Assembly (NCBI GenBank): GCA_038250235.1
Contig: JBBSCO010000005.1
Span: forward strand, 1-64,000
From: JAAUTS01 sp038250235
GTDB lineage: Bacteria > Verrucomicrobiota > Verrucomicrobiia > Methylacidiphilales > JAAUTS01
Direction: 5' to 3'
DNA length: 64,000 nucleotides
The position numbers and the translations under genes were made by a program. The notes under the pieces were generated by a model. That model made no database searches. It saw only the letters and a list, made by a program, of their open reading frames with translations, and had not been told where the DNA came from. Below, one piece after another: positions 8,517 to 17,314 of this stretch (position 1 is its first letter; each line of letters opens with the position of its first letter).

Positions 8517-8730
8517 TTCCGATTTTATCATCCGCAACAGTGCGCTATTACTCGGAGGACTCTGCCTGCTGGGATGTCTTCCCCTCTGCCTTCTGACTCC
8601 GGAAGGAGCCCTGTTCCTCTTCGTAAACGGCTGCTGTTGGCTGGGCCTTTCCATGCTCGCTACAGGAAGGGAGACAACCACATCGAATACGAAGGACAGC
8701 GGGGAAATGTTGCCTTCCCGGCCTTCCTGA
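8509..8730 (+). CDS. Small two-helix membrane protein
   Basis: A 73-residue frame. A strong ribosome site, AAGGAG, lies about 11 bases before the ATG. The protein has two hydrophobic stretches, SALLLGGLCLLGCLPLCLL and EGALFLFVNGCCWLGLSML, joined by a short turn, and a polar tail. It starts inside the last codons of the CxxC gene, so the two are probably made together. It ends 28 bases before the convergent DUF4010 gene. No family recognised. Confidence 0.5.
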   Translation: MPDSDFIIRNSALLLGGLCLLGCLPLCLLTPEGALFLFVNGCCWLGLSMLATGRETTTSNTKDSGEMLPSRPS

Positions 8731-8758
8731 AGTTTGAACCACTTCAGGTCTTGCTCTA

Positions 8759-9994
8759 TTAAAAGCCAATCCACCATACCACGAATCCGGTCATGATCAT
8801 CACAACAAAACCGACAACAACCCTCAGATAAAAAGCCTTGGTTCCGCTGCTGATGGCCAGACCCGATTTGAAAAATGCATTGGCTGAAATTGCAAGCAAC
8901 ATGACCAGCACCGCGTCGCCACCGGAACTTTGCCCGGCATTGAAAAAATCCGCCGCCGAAAGCAGAACTGCATCCACATCCATCAAGCCCCCCACCAAAG
9001 CCGTGATTTTCTGACCGCCGGAGCCCAGATAAAAACTTCCCACTTTGGCCAGGAACAATACCGCGACAAAAATCAGTCCGAAGCGGAGCAAAGGCCCCCA
9101 TGAGAAAGGATTCGTGAAACCCGAACTGGCTTCTTTGGCTTTCGCCCCTGACCCCACTTTGCCCAGAAACCACGCCGCCAACAAACCCGCTATGGTCATC
9201 GCAGCAAGAACCTTGACCGCCTCATTCAACAATCCAGGACTTATCGCCAGCAAAAGCAGAGCCATGCGGGGGAACATGACCGAGTTGGCCAAAAGAGTGG
9301 CCCGCACCAAAGACCTTGCCGTTTCCGGCGACTCACGGACCACGCGCGAAATCCCTCCAGTATACGCCGTTGTCGAGGCGATTCCTCCCACCACGGCGGT
9401 GAGCAGAACCCCTTTTTGGGCATCGAGGAACTTGGTCAAAAAATAGCCGAAAAACGAAACCCCCGAAACCAAAATGACAAAGATCCAGATCTTACGGGGT
9501 TCAAAAAAATCAAAAGGGCCGTAACTTCCCTCCGGCAGCAATGGATAAATCACAAAAATCAGGGCCAGAAATTTCAGGGTTCCGTCAAATTCTTTCCCGG
9601 AAATCGTTTTCAGGGCAAAGGCATGCAGTTCATCTTTAACCAAGAGAAGAAAAGCCAGCAGAATCCCCAGTGCCGCACCGAAAGGTCTGAATGGAGTCAG
9701 ACAACAATATCCCAGCACAAAGACAGCCATGGCCGCGAGTTCCGTGGTGATGCCTTTACGGAGGGGATGTTGATATCTCATCACCAGAAGAAAAACCACC
9801 ACCCCTCCCAAAAGGGTCAGGGTCAGGCCCTCCATCATCACCAGGGCCGCCACAGCTCCTAACAGAGCAATCACCATAAAATCCCGGATCCCCGGTTTCG
9901 GCACCGTGTTGTCCGGCTGCTCGCGGGTTCTGCCCACCAGAAATCCGATGGCCAGGGCCAATGCCACTCCCCATGCGCTGTCCACAACGTTCAT
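8759..9994 (-). CDS. MgtC/SapB and DUF4010 family membrane protein
   Basis: A 411-residue integral membrane protein with roughly ten to twelve helices. The N-terminal part has the MgtC-like pattern WGVALALAIGFLVGRTRE, followed by GIRDFMVIALLGAVAAL, and the remainder matches DUF4010: TAVVGGIASTTAYTGGISR, then LVRATLLANSVMFPRMALL, and GGLMDVDAVLLSAADFFNAG near the end. Members are predicted transporters; some MgtC relatives are tied to Mg2+ limitation or to ATP synthase control, but this long form has no firm function known to me. It stands alone between two plus/minus switch points. Confidence 0.88.
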   Translation of the reverse strand: MNVVDSAWGVALALAIGFLVGRTREQPDNTVPKPGIRDFMVIALLGAVAALVMMEGLTLTLLGGVVVFLLVMRYQHPLRKGITTELAAMAVFVLGYCCLTPFRPFGAALGILLAFLLLVKDELHAFALKTISGKEFDGTLKFLALIFVIYPLLPEGSYGPFDFFEPRKIWIFVILVSGVSFFGYFLTKFLDAQKGVLLTAVVGGIASTTAYTGGISRVVRESPETARSLVRATLLANSVMFPRMALLLLAISPGLLNEAVKVLAAMTIAGLLAAWFLGKVGSGAKAKEASSGFTNPFSWGPLLRFGLIFVAVLFLAKVGSFYLGSGGQKITALVGGLMDVDAVLLSAADFFNAGQSSGGDAVLVMLLAISANAFFKSGLAISSGTKAFYLRVVVGFVVMIMTGFVVWWIGF

Positions 9995-10093
9995 AGGCGA
10001 TATGTTATCAGTTTACCCTTGGTTTGAACAAACTTCATTTGAAAACTATCCCTTTCGTTTCGGATTTTTGTATTCGGATTACGAATTCTAACC

Positions 10094-11314
10094 CTACTCA
10101 CCCTCGGTCTCCAGATCCGGGATATGATTGAACGCAATCCGCATTGGCGCGTCTTGCAATGCATCGAAGGCCCCACCGTAATACAGGGTGTCTTTACCGA
10201 ATTGTTTGTTCAGCTTGTCCATCACGACGTTCAGCTTTTTCCGGTCGGCGGATCTGGGAAAAAGCGACAAGGTATGATTGTTCTCCGCCACCAGGTTGAA
10301 CAGCGTCACCCCGACCGCCATGACGTTCTTGTCATACTTGGGCCTCCTGTTCCAAAGCGTGTGCAAAAGTCGGATGCACTCCAGAGTGTCCTGGGTCTCC
10401 TGAAAAGTGATATCATCCGTCCACTTACTCCGGCCCTCATATTTCAGTGTCAAATGGAGGCCAGCGGCCAGATAGCCGTCCTTGCGCAGTCGCATGAGGG
10501 CCTTTTGTAAGAGACGATCAACTATTGCCAGGGCCGACGTCTCGTTCCTCTTCTGCGGAGCGAGCACATGCGAATGGCCGATGCAGGTTTTCTTGGAAGC
10601 CGGATGCCAGATCGCTTCCCCCCGCAGGCGCTCATACATCCTTTCCCCCTCATATCCGCCCCAGACTTTACGCAGAAGATCCTTATCGGCCAGGCAAAGG
10701 GTCTTGACCGTAAAAATACCGTGCCGATGCAGCCGTTCCTCCATGTTTTTCCCGATCCCGCACAAATCACGCAATCCCAGACCATACAGACGCTCCGGCA
10801 ATTCCTCCTGCTGGATCAAAACCAGGCCATCTGGCTTTTGCATATCCGAGGCCGTTTTCGCCAGAAATTTGTTCGGGGCCGCCCCGATCGAACATTTCAA
10901 CTCCGTTCCCACCATTTCCGCAATCGTCTTCTTGATTTTTTTCGCAAGAGCAACCACCTGTTCCGTTTCCCGCAAATTGGTCGGAAGCTCGCAGGCCATT
11001 TCATCTATGGACATCACTTCCTGCACATGGATGCAGGACTCCACCGCTGCCACCAGCTTTTCGTGATACTTGATGTAAATACCATGTTCGGCCTCGATCA
11101 GGTGAATGCCCGGACACATTTTTTTGGCATCCCCAACCATGGTGCCCGTCTTCACACCGTATTTCTTGGCTTCATAACTGGCGGCGATGCAACAAGTCGA
11201 GTCCGCCATCATGGGCACCACCGCCACAGGCTTTCCCCTCAACTTCGGATTCACCTGCTGCTCAACGGAAGCAAAATAGGAATTGAAGTCGATCACGATA
11301 CATCGCAGGGGCAT
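10094..11314 (-). CDS. Y-family DNA polymerase (ImpB/MucB/SamB type)
   Basis: A 406-residue translesion polymerase. The palm has VIDFNSYFASVEQQ and the catalytic SIDEMACELP; the fingers and thumb follow with SIGAAPNKFLAKTASDMQ, KPDGL and GIGKNMEERL. The first metal motif is DFN rather than the DMD of DinB. The little-finger region is HSHVLAPQKRN onward. It ends MRIAFNHIPD and has no obvious beta-clamp peptide of the QLxLF kind, though LSLFP near residue 350 could serve. No imuA, dnaE2 or lexA gene is nearby. It is probably involved in damage tolerance. Confidence 0.92.
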   Translation of the reverse strand: MPLRCIVIDFNSYFASVEQQVNPKLRGKPVAVVPMMADSTCCIAASYEAKKYGVKTGTMVGDAKKMCPGIHLIEAEHGIYIKYHEKLVAAVESCIHVQEVMSIDEMACELPTNLRETEQVVALAKKIKKTIAEMVGTELKCSIGAAPNKFLAKTASDMQKPDGLVLIQQEELPERLYGLGLRDLCGIGKNMEERLHRHGIFTVKTLCLADKDLLRKVWGGYEGERMYERLRGEAIWHPASKKTCIGHSHVLAPQKRNETSALAIVDRLLQKALMRLRKDGYLAAGLHLTLKYEGRSKWTDDITFQETQDTLECIRLLHTLWNRRPKYDKNVMAVGVTLFNLVAENNHTLSLFPRSADRKKLNVVMDKLNKQFGKDTLYYGGAFDALQDAPMRIAFNHIPDLETEGE

Positions 11315-11534
11315 ACGGGAAGTTTACAAGCCCCCGTCAAAGGTCAACAGCTGTTTGGAAGATCCGGTCTGTAAAGATGAAGGCACTTGGTCCGGAACAG
11401 GCGCCGGGCCGACAAAATGACTCCCTTCAATGTAGCATTTCAGTAAACATGCTGTGAAGAATTTGTTTCGTTGGGAGAATGGAGCCCCTACGGTGGAAGT
11501 GGTGGATTATTATTAAAAAGAAAATTGCCTACCC

Positions 11535-11843
11535 TCAGCCTGGTGGGACGTTGAAGATAAACTGAATGGAGCCGATGGGGCTGAGCGCTTTCAGAGTGGT
11601 CAAGGCCTTGGGCGTCGGCCGGACGGCTAATGGGGGGATCCTGGCCTGAGGGCGCGGGATAAGTCCGGCAATGGCCCTGCGCTTGAACAGCTCACAGGAG
11701 CCTCGGCTGCTTTTTGGCTGGGTTTGCAGAGCAGTTATAGTCTGAACCAGGTTCGCTCCAATCCTGAATTGGGGCGGAAGCTGAAGGGCATGCATCCTTT
11801 TGCTGTTTGAATGTGGTGATACGTCAGTTAGAGAGTCCATCAT
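11535..11843 (-). CDS. Doubtful hypothetical protein
   Basis: A 102-residue frame, rich in Pro, Arg and Lys with short repeats of the kind LIPRPQARIPPL and AVRPTPKALTTLKAL. It has no membrane segment or recognisable domain, no good ribosome site, and its composition is what one gets from translating a structured non-coding repeat. It could be a small verrucomicrobial orphan or merely an open stretch inside an intergenic repeat. Confidence 0.2.
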   Translation of the reverse strand: MMDSLTDVSPHSNSKRMHALQLPPQFRIGANLVQTITALQTQPKSSRGSCELFKRRAIAGLIPRPQARIPPLAVRPTPKALTTLKALSPIGSIQFIFNVPPG

Positions 11844-11935
11844 CTCTGCCTCACCCCTAATCGCCCTCTCCCCAACTTTATCGGCACTGTCTATGTATGA
11901 CAGCTGTAAGGCTGAAAATTTCCCTCCTCCGCCGG

Positions 11936-11979
11936 ACGGAACTCTGTTCCGTAACCAGCCCGTTATCTGTTAACGGGCT
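11936..11979. repeat. Tandem perfect hairpins upstream of secA
   Basis: Two perfect inverted repeats stand side by side: ACGGAAC-TCT-GTTCCGT at 11936-11952 (7-base arms, 3-base loop) and AGCCCGTTA-TCTGT-TAACGGGCT at 11957-11979 (9-base arms, 5-base loop). The second ends 47 bases before the secA ATG. Neither is followed by a T-run. They may be REP-like dispersed palindromes, a processing site or a leader structure for secA. Confidence 0.6.
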
Positions 11980-12026
11980 AAACACTCTTGCTAAGCCTCC
12001 CCAAACCAGTAGTCTCATCACCTTCT

Positions 12027-15023
12027 ATGATTCAATGGATTCTCAACAAGATGATCGGGTCGAAAAATCAGCGCGAAGTCAAAAATCTTATACCGCTGGT
12101 CGCGAAGATCAACGAAATCGAAGTCCAGCTCCAGTCACTCTCCGACGACATGCTCAAGGCCAAAACCCTTGAATTCAAAAAACGCCTCGCCGACGGCGAA
12201 TCCACCGACGACCTTCTCCCTGAGGCTTTTGCCGTGGTCAAAAACATCTGCCGCCGCTTCACCCAGTCCCGCCGTGTCGTCAATGTCCGCGGCCAGGATA
12301 TTCCCTGGGAAATGATCCCCTTCGACGTCCAGCTCCTCGGCGGGATGGCCCTGCACAAGGGATTCATTGCCGAAATGGCCACCGGCGAAGGAAAAACACT
12401 CGTTGGAACCCTGCCCACCTACCTCAATGCCCTGACCGGAAAAGGCGTCCACGTCGTGACGGTCAACGATTACCTCGCCGCCCGTGACTCCGAATGGATG
12501 GGCGAAGTTTACCGCTTTCTCGGCCTTTCCGTGGGCTGCCTGCAAAACGGCCAATACTCCGACCAGCGCCGCCAGGAATACCTCTGCGACATCACTTACG
12601 GCACCAACTCCGAATTCGGTTTCGACTACCTCCGCGACAACGGCATGGCCACCCGTGTCGAAGACCAGGTTCAGCGAGGCCACGTTTATGCCATCATCGA
12701 TGAAGTGGACAGTATCCTGATCGACGAAGCCCGCACCCCGCTCATCATCTCCGGCCCTGCAACCGTTTCCACTCATCAATACGACAAATACAAGCCTTCC
12801 GTCTCAAACCTCGTCCGCAAACAGGGCCAGTTCTGCTCGGAAATGGCCGTCCAGGCCAACAAACTTCTCGATGAAGGCAGCATGACTGAAGCCGGCCTGC
12901 TCTTCTACAAAGTCAAAACCGGGATGCCCCGCAACAAACTCCTGCTCAAGGCCCTGGAAGACCCTGAAACCCGCCGCGCCATCGACGACGCCGAACTGTC
13001 GATGTATAACGACACCAAACGCACCGAGCTCTACAAACTCAAAGAGGAACTCTATTTCACCATCGAAGAAAAAAGCAGCGAGTCCGACCTTTCGGAAATG
13101 GGCCGCGAATTCCTTAACCCCGGCGATCCCGAAGCGTTCGTCCTTCCCGATCTCATCACCATCAATCACGACATCGATCAAAACCAATCCCTCACCCCAG
13201 AAGCCAAAGAAAAAGCCAAGCAGGCGGCCCAGGGTAATTACGAGGAGGCCAACCAGCGCATCCATAACATTTCCCAGCTACTCCGTGCCTACTGCGTCTT
13301 TGAGAAAGACGTCCACTACGTCGTCCAAGACAACAAGGTCATGATCGTGGACGAATACACCGGACGTATGATGCCCGGACGCCGCTGGAGCGATGGTCTT
13401 CATCAGGCCGTCGAAGCCAAGGAAGGCGTCAAGATCGACAAAGAAACGCAGACCCTCGCCACCATCACCATCCAGAATTATTTCCGTCTTTACGACAAAC
13501 TCTCCGGCATGACCGGCACCGCCGAAACCGAAGCCAACGAGTTCAAGGACATCTACAACCTGCAGGTTCTTGTCATCCCGACCAACCGACCTAACATACG
13601 AATAGATGCCAATGACCTCATCTTCAAAACCCGCCGCGAAAAACTGAACGCTGTCATCGAAGACATCAAACAGCGCCACGCCAAGGGCCAGCCCATCCTC
13701 GTCGGCACCGCTTCGGTTGAGTCCTCGGAAATCGTCTCGCGCATGATGCGCCGGGAAAACATCCCCCACACCGTTCTCAACGCCAAATTCCACCAGCAGG
13801 AAGCCGAGATCGTGGCCCGCGCCGGGCACAAAGGCTCCGTCACCATCGCCACCAACATGGCCGGTCGCGGAACCGATATCAAACTCGCCCCCGGCGTGGC
13901 CGACCTCGGAGGCCTCCATGTCCTCGGCACGGAACGCCACGAATCCCGCCGCATCGACCGCCAGCTCCGTGGCCGCTGTTCCCGTCAGGGTGATCCCGGC
14001 TCCTCCGCCTTTTTCATCTCCTTTGAAGACGATCTCATGCGTAACTTCGGCGACTCCCGCCGCATCTCATCCATGATGACCCGGCTGGGCATGGAAGAAA
14101 ACGAAGGGCTTGAACACCCACTGCTCAACCGCACCGTGGAAACCGCCCAGAAGCGCGTTGAACAGCGCAACTACCAGATGCGCCGCCACACCCTCCAGTA
14201 TGACGATGTGATGAACCAGCAGCGCTCGGTCATCTACACCTACCGCAACGACATTCTCCGCACTGAAAGCACCCGCAAGGAAGTTTTTGAAGTGGTCAAT
14301 GAAGTCATCGAAAAGGAATGCGGAATCCGCCTCGCGGGCTCGGAAAAAGACGTGGACGGCCTCCTCCGCTGGCTCAACAACACCATGCCTCTGGGCCTGA
14401 CTGAAAAAGATCTGGATCTGGACAAGACCTCCGAGGACAGCGCCAGCTTCATCAAGGACCGCGTCCAGAAAACCTACGAATCCAAAGTCAAATTTGAGAA
14501 CACCGAGGCTGTCACCTCTCTCGAACGTTACATTATCCTTAACGCCATTGACCGCCTCTGGCAGGAACATCTCTACGCCATGGACGGCCTGCGCCAAAGC
14601 ATCGGCCTGCGCGCCATCGGGCAGAAAGATCCGCTCGTCGAATACAAAACCGAAGCCTATTCCATGTTTGTCGAACTCATGGCTTCGATCAAAAAAGAAG
14701 TCGTCCACAACCTCTTCCGCTCCAGCACCAGCCTGACCGCCTTCGAAGCCTTCCTCCAGGCCCTGCCCCAACGTTTCGTCCACGAACAACTTCCCGGCCT
14801 GGCCCAGGCGCTGCCCGATCCCTCTGACTACACCACCAATTCCCCGGAAGAACCTAAGCAGGAACTTCACCTGCCCATCCACCGCGAACAACCCAAAATC
14901 GGCCGCAACGACATGGTCACCATCCGTCGTGGATCCGAAACCCAACAGTTGAAATGGAAAAAAGCGGAGGCCCTCGTCAACGGCGGCGGCTGGCTCCTGG
15001 TTAGCCAGGACACCAAAGAATAA
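12027..15023 (+). CDS. secA: Preprotein translocase ATPase SecA
   Basis: SecA drives proteins through SecYEG using ATP. The 998-residue product has Walker A at about 118-125 (ATGEGKTLV), DEVD at about 225 followed by SILIDEARTPLIISG, and the second nucleotide-binding fold with TNMAGRGTDIKL. The region around residues 240-410 holds an insertion of roughly 100 residues compared with E. coli SecA (901 aa). The usual C-terminal zinc/SecB-binding tail with its cysteines is absent; instead the chain ends in a compact stretch with KKAEALVNGGGWLLV. The frame opens 13 codons earlier, but MIQWILNKMIG is the family-like start. Confidence 0.97.
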   Translation: MIQWILNKMIGSKNQREVKNLIPLVAKINEIEVQLQSLSDDMLKAKTLEFKKRLADGESTDDLLPEAFAVVKNICRRFTQSRRVVNVRGQDIPWEMIPFDVQLLGGMALHKGFIAEMATGEGKTLVGTLPTYLNALTGKGVHVVTVNDYLAARDSEWMGEVYRFLGLSVGCLQNGQYSDQRRQEYLCDITYGTNSEFGFDYLRDNGMATRVEDQVQRGHVYAIIDEVDSILIDEARTPLIISGPATVSTHQYDKYKPSVSNLVRKQGQFCSEMAVQANKLLDEGSMTEAGLLFYKVKTGMPRNKLLLKALEDPETRRAIDDAELSMYNDTKRTELYKLKEELYFTIEEKSSESDLSEMGREFLNPGDPEAFVLPDLITINHDIDQNQSLTPEAKEKAKQAAQGNYEEANQRIHNISQLLRAYCVFEKDVHYVVQDNKVMIVDEYTGRMMPGRRWSDGLHQAVEAKEGVKIDKETQTLATITIQNYFRLYDKLSGMTGTAETEANEFKDIYNLQVLVIPTNRPNIRIDANDLIFKTRREKLNAVIEDIKQRHAKGQPILVGTASVESSEIVSRMMRRENIPHTVLNAKFHQQEAEIVARAGHKGSVTIATNMAGRGTDIKLAPGVADLGGLHVLGTERHESRRIDRQLRGRCSRQGDPGSSAFFISFEDDLMRNFGDSRRISSMMTRLGMEENEGLEHPLLNRTVETAQKRVEQRNYQMRRHTLQYDDVMNQQRSVIYTYRNDILRTESTRKEVFEVVNEVIEKECGIRLAGSEKDVDGLLRWLNNTMPLGLTEKDLDLDKTSEDSASFIKDRVQKTYESKVKFENTEAVTSLERYIILNAIDRLWQEHLYAMDGLRQSIGLRAIGQKDPLVEYKTEAYSMFVELMASIKKEVVHNLFRSSTSLTAFEAFLQALPQRFVHEQLPGLAQALPDPSDYTTNSPEEPKQELHLPIHREQPKIGRNDMVTIRRGSETQQLKWKKAEALVNGGGWLLVSQDTKE

Positions 15024-15040
15024 GGACTAACAGCTTGTAG

Positions 15041-15089
15041 GCCGCCTCTATGAGGCGGCATCCCCGACCTGCCGTCTGACACAGACGGC
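15041..15089. repeat. Tandem hairpins after secA, possible terminator
   Basis: GCCGCCTC-TAT-GAGGCGGC at 15041-15059 and GCCGTCTG-ACA-CAGACGGC at 15071-15089, each with 8-base perfect arms and a 3-base loop, lie 18 bases after the secA stop. A short T-rich run (CACATTTTCC) follows the second. They could end secA transcription, but two hairpins of matching build in a row also resemble REP-type elements, and a similar pair precedes secA. Confidence 0.6.
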
Positions 15090-15136
15090 CTGCACATTTT
15101 CCTTCTCCTAAACTTCGTGTCCATTAGTCTGTCGCA

Positions 15137-16318
15137 GTGGTTCAACCTTCCTATCCCCCCGAAATCGAAGCCTGGTGGCTTAATCAAGTCCTGACGCGCT
15201 TCAACCTTAAATCCGACCAGGCCGCCCTGAAAGTCCTGGCCCCCTACGCCGATGACCTGAGCAACGCCTTCACCAGCGCACGCAGTGCCAGCGGCGAAGG
15301 CTTCAAGTCCCTCTACGAAAGCAAACAAAACCAGCTCGCCTACGGAATCTATTTTTTTCCCCAGACCTACGTCCGCACCCTTTTCCCATTACAGGAGCTT
15401 CTCGGCTTTCGAAATTGGAAACCCTCCACTTCCGACATCCACCTCCTTGACCTAGGCTCCGGGGCCGGGGCCTCCGGCTTCGCCGCCGCCAGGACGCTGC
15501 ACGAATCCTTTCCGGATCAGCGCATACACCTGACCCTGGTCGATCAGGAAAAACATCTCCTGCATCTGGGCGAAAACCTGCATCACGAGGTTTTATCCAA
15601 AGAATTTAAAAATCTCTCCCTGACCAAACAAACCGCCGATTTCATCAACATTCCCTCGTGGAAACCGACCCGCAACGCATCGTGGGATCTCATCACCATC
15701 AGCTTTTGCCTGAATGAAGCTTTTGCCGGAAAACCCCTCCAGGCTCTCTACGATTGGCTGGGAGAACTTCGCCGCTGCCTCAAACCCGGCGGTATCCTCC
15801 TCATCCTCGAGCCTTCCCTCAAAGAAAGCAGCGAGCGCTTGGAAAACCTTCGAAATCTAATAGCCGCTTCGGAGGATTGGAAAATCTGGGGGCCCTGCCT
15901 GCACAGTCAAACCTGTCCGCTCCTGGCCAACGGTAAATACTGGTGCCATGAAGTGCGGAGCTGGAAACTTCCCCGCACTGTCCAGATGATCAACAACCAC
16001 ATGCGCCGCACCCCGGAGGATCTGAAATTCAGCTTCCTCATGCTTGGACAGAAAGCTCCTGAAGCCATCCCCGCCTCTGCCTCCCAGTTCCGGCTGATTG
16101 CCCCCATTGCCGCCATGCACGGAAAACTGCTCACCAGCGGCTGCAACAGCCAGGGCGAAGCCGCCGAATACGACATCCTGACCCGCAATCTCGAACGCCC
16201 CGCCATCCGCACCCTCACTCGTCTGGAACGCGGCAGCATCCTCGACTGGCCTGACCTAAAAGTTCTCGGCGGAAAACATCAGTATCGTGTCCAATCGATA
16301 CCGATTGTAGAGCTGTAA
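15137..16318 (+). CDS. Rsm22-like SAM-dependent methyltransferase
   Basis: A 393-residue protein beginning at GTG. The SAM-binding motif is HLLDLGSGAGASGFA near residue 105, followed by an acidic loop (LTLVDQEK) and a CLKPGGILLILEPSLKES strand. Further on are the cysteines typical of the Rsm22 family: CLHSQTCPLL and KYWCHE, which in mitochondrial homologues bind an iron-sulfur cluster, then DLKFSFLMLGQK. Rsm22 proteins are linked to the small ribosomal subunit; the bacterial members are predicted rRNA methyltransferases. It is on the same strand as secA with the hairpin pair between. Confidence 0.85.
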   Translation: MVQPSYPPEIEAWWLNQVLTRFNLKSDQAALKVLAPYADDLSNAFTSARSASGEGFKSLYESKQNQLAYGIYFFPQTYVRTLFPLQELLGFRNWKPSTSDIHLLDLGSGAGASGFAAARTLHESFPDQRIHLTLVDQEKHLLHLGENLHHEVLSKEFKNLSLTKQTADFINIPSWKPTRNASWDLITISFCLNEAFAGKPLQALYDWLGELRRCLKPGGILLILEPSLKESSERLENLRNLIAASEDWKIWGPCLHSQTCPLLANGKYWCHEVRSWKLPRTVQMINNHMRRTPEDLKFSFLMLGQKAPEAIPASASQFRLIAPIAAMHGKLLTSGCNSQGEAAEYDILTRNLERPAIRTLTRLERGSILDWPDLKVLGGKHQYRVQSIPIVEL

Positions 16319-16374
16319 TTCCCAATCAAACTGACTGGACGGCCAGGTAGCGTGATTTTGTTCTGGAGAAGCAC

Positions 16375-16717
16375 TCAGAGCCTTCGGGGCTTTTCCCAAC
16401 ATCTCATTGAGTCGTTCCAAGCGAGATTGCCCGTCCCTCCCCTTCGCGTTGTCACCCAATCGAAAACACGCGCAGTTTTTAAGCTGTCGAGGATTTCCTG
16501 CCGATCCATTCCCCTATGTCGGGCCGCAGCACGAAGGATGGCGTTAAGCGTGCCAACCCGGAGAACCTGATGATCGGGAAAAGGGATACGTTGATTGGAA
16601 GGCTCTTTGGTTTCCAGAATGATGTGGGTGTCCTGCTGAAGAACTTCCACGTAGTCCCAACACCGACATAAAACATTGGCCAGGTGCGCGACCCTTAAGA
16701 TCGCGTGACAACTTCAT
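16375..16717 (-). pseudogene. hicA: Frameshifted HicA toxin gene
   Basis: From the ATG at 16717 the frame reads MKLSRDLKGRA, the usual opening of HicA proteins, and then fails. One base along, the frame continues HLANVLCRCWDYVEVLQQD, THIILETKEP, RIPFPDHQVLRVGTLNAIL, RAAARHRGMDRQEILDSL, matching the rest of HicA: the catalytic His region (GSHH in relatives, DTHI here), the PxH strand and the GTL-x-IL helix. The total of 343 bases is not a multiple of three. HicA is an mRNA-cleaving toxin; without the first helix this one should be inactive. Its ATG overlaps the hicB stop as ATGA. Confidence 0.75.
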
Positions 16718-16947
16718 GCCGTTAGCAAAACTTCATCGCGCACCAAATGAAGACAAATGGATGACGGAATATTCTCAGGTTGGCCGGAATAATAGGCACT
16801 GACAACTTCCCGGACATTGCGACGAAACTCTTCCCAATTTTCGGCCTGCCTGAAAAGTGTCTACCCCGGACATTCAGCTACATAACCCCCATCAAATTCC
16901 TGAATCACCTTAAAGACCAGTTCATACCTGCTGCTAAAATAGATCAT
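16714..16947 (-). pseudogene. hicB: HicB antitoxin gene with an internal amber stop
   Basis: Starting at the ATG at 16947: MIYFSSRYELVFKVIQEFDG, GYVAECPG, then TAG at 16861-16863, then in the same frame TLFRQAENWEEFRRNVREVV, SAYYSGQPENIP and CLHLVRDEVLLTA, ending at TGA. This is a complete 77-codon HicB-type antitoxin (partial RNase H fold: GGYVAECPG, TQAxTWEEL, NVREAV) with one stop codon in the middle. HicB masks HicA and represses the operon. The frame may start further upstream. The order hicB-hicA with a 4-base overlap is one of the usual arrangements. Confidence 0.75.
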
Positions 16948-17314
16948 ACCCACGATTCGTCGGGCCAAATCAACTGCCTTTGCCTTCAAACTTGCAGGGC
17001 CGGTTCCAGAGTCAGTTGTCGGCTCTTGATATCTTTCCAACATAGAAATTCTCAGCATTTTTCAGTCGCCTTGTTTTAGTTTCAGACAAGTTGTCAGTCT
17101 TTTTTTATAAGGTTTAACCTGTTAAATCGCTATCTTAAATCCGTCGAGGTCGACGACTGATTCTGTATAGAAGTGAGGGCAATACTGGATGAAAGACTGC
17201 AAAACTATGACATGAAGCAATAATCAAAGAACTGACCACAATGACCCCGCCGATGCCCAAAGGTTAAAAGCGGGCCATGCAAATCAATCATGAGCAGCGC
17301 CAGTAGAGGTTGTT
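16948..17314. other. Intergenic region, nothing recognised
   Basis: About 370 bases between the hicB remnant and the end of the antiporter gene. An open extension of hicB covers part of it without recognisable protein features. No RNA gene, repeat or strong terminator was seen. Confidence 0.4.

Larger units (their letters stand above)
11315..12026. other. Long intergenic region before secA
   Basis: About 710 bases between the polymerase start and secA. It contains one weak open frame (11535-11843, listed separately) and two perfect hairpins at 11936-11979. I see no RNA gene, and promoters cannot be assigned with confidence, although secA and the polymerase must both be transcribed from here in opposite directions. 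Confidence 0.5.

Noticed and set aside
8490..9173. 227-codon frame opposite the two small genes and overlapping the DUF4010 gene
   Set aside because: Most of it shares bases with the DUF4010 gene in another frame; Cys/Gly/Arg-rich translation with no family.
12135..14945. Several long antisense frames across secA
   Set aside because: All are shadows of secA; translations are Gly/Val/Phe-rich without motifs.
16479..16676. 65-codon frame opposite in phase within the hicA remnant
   Set aside because: It is the wrong phase of the decayed hicA gene.
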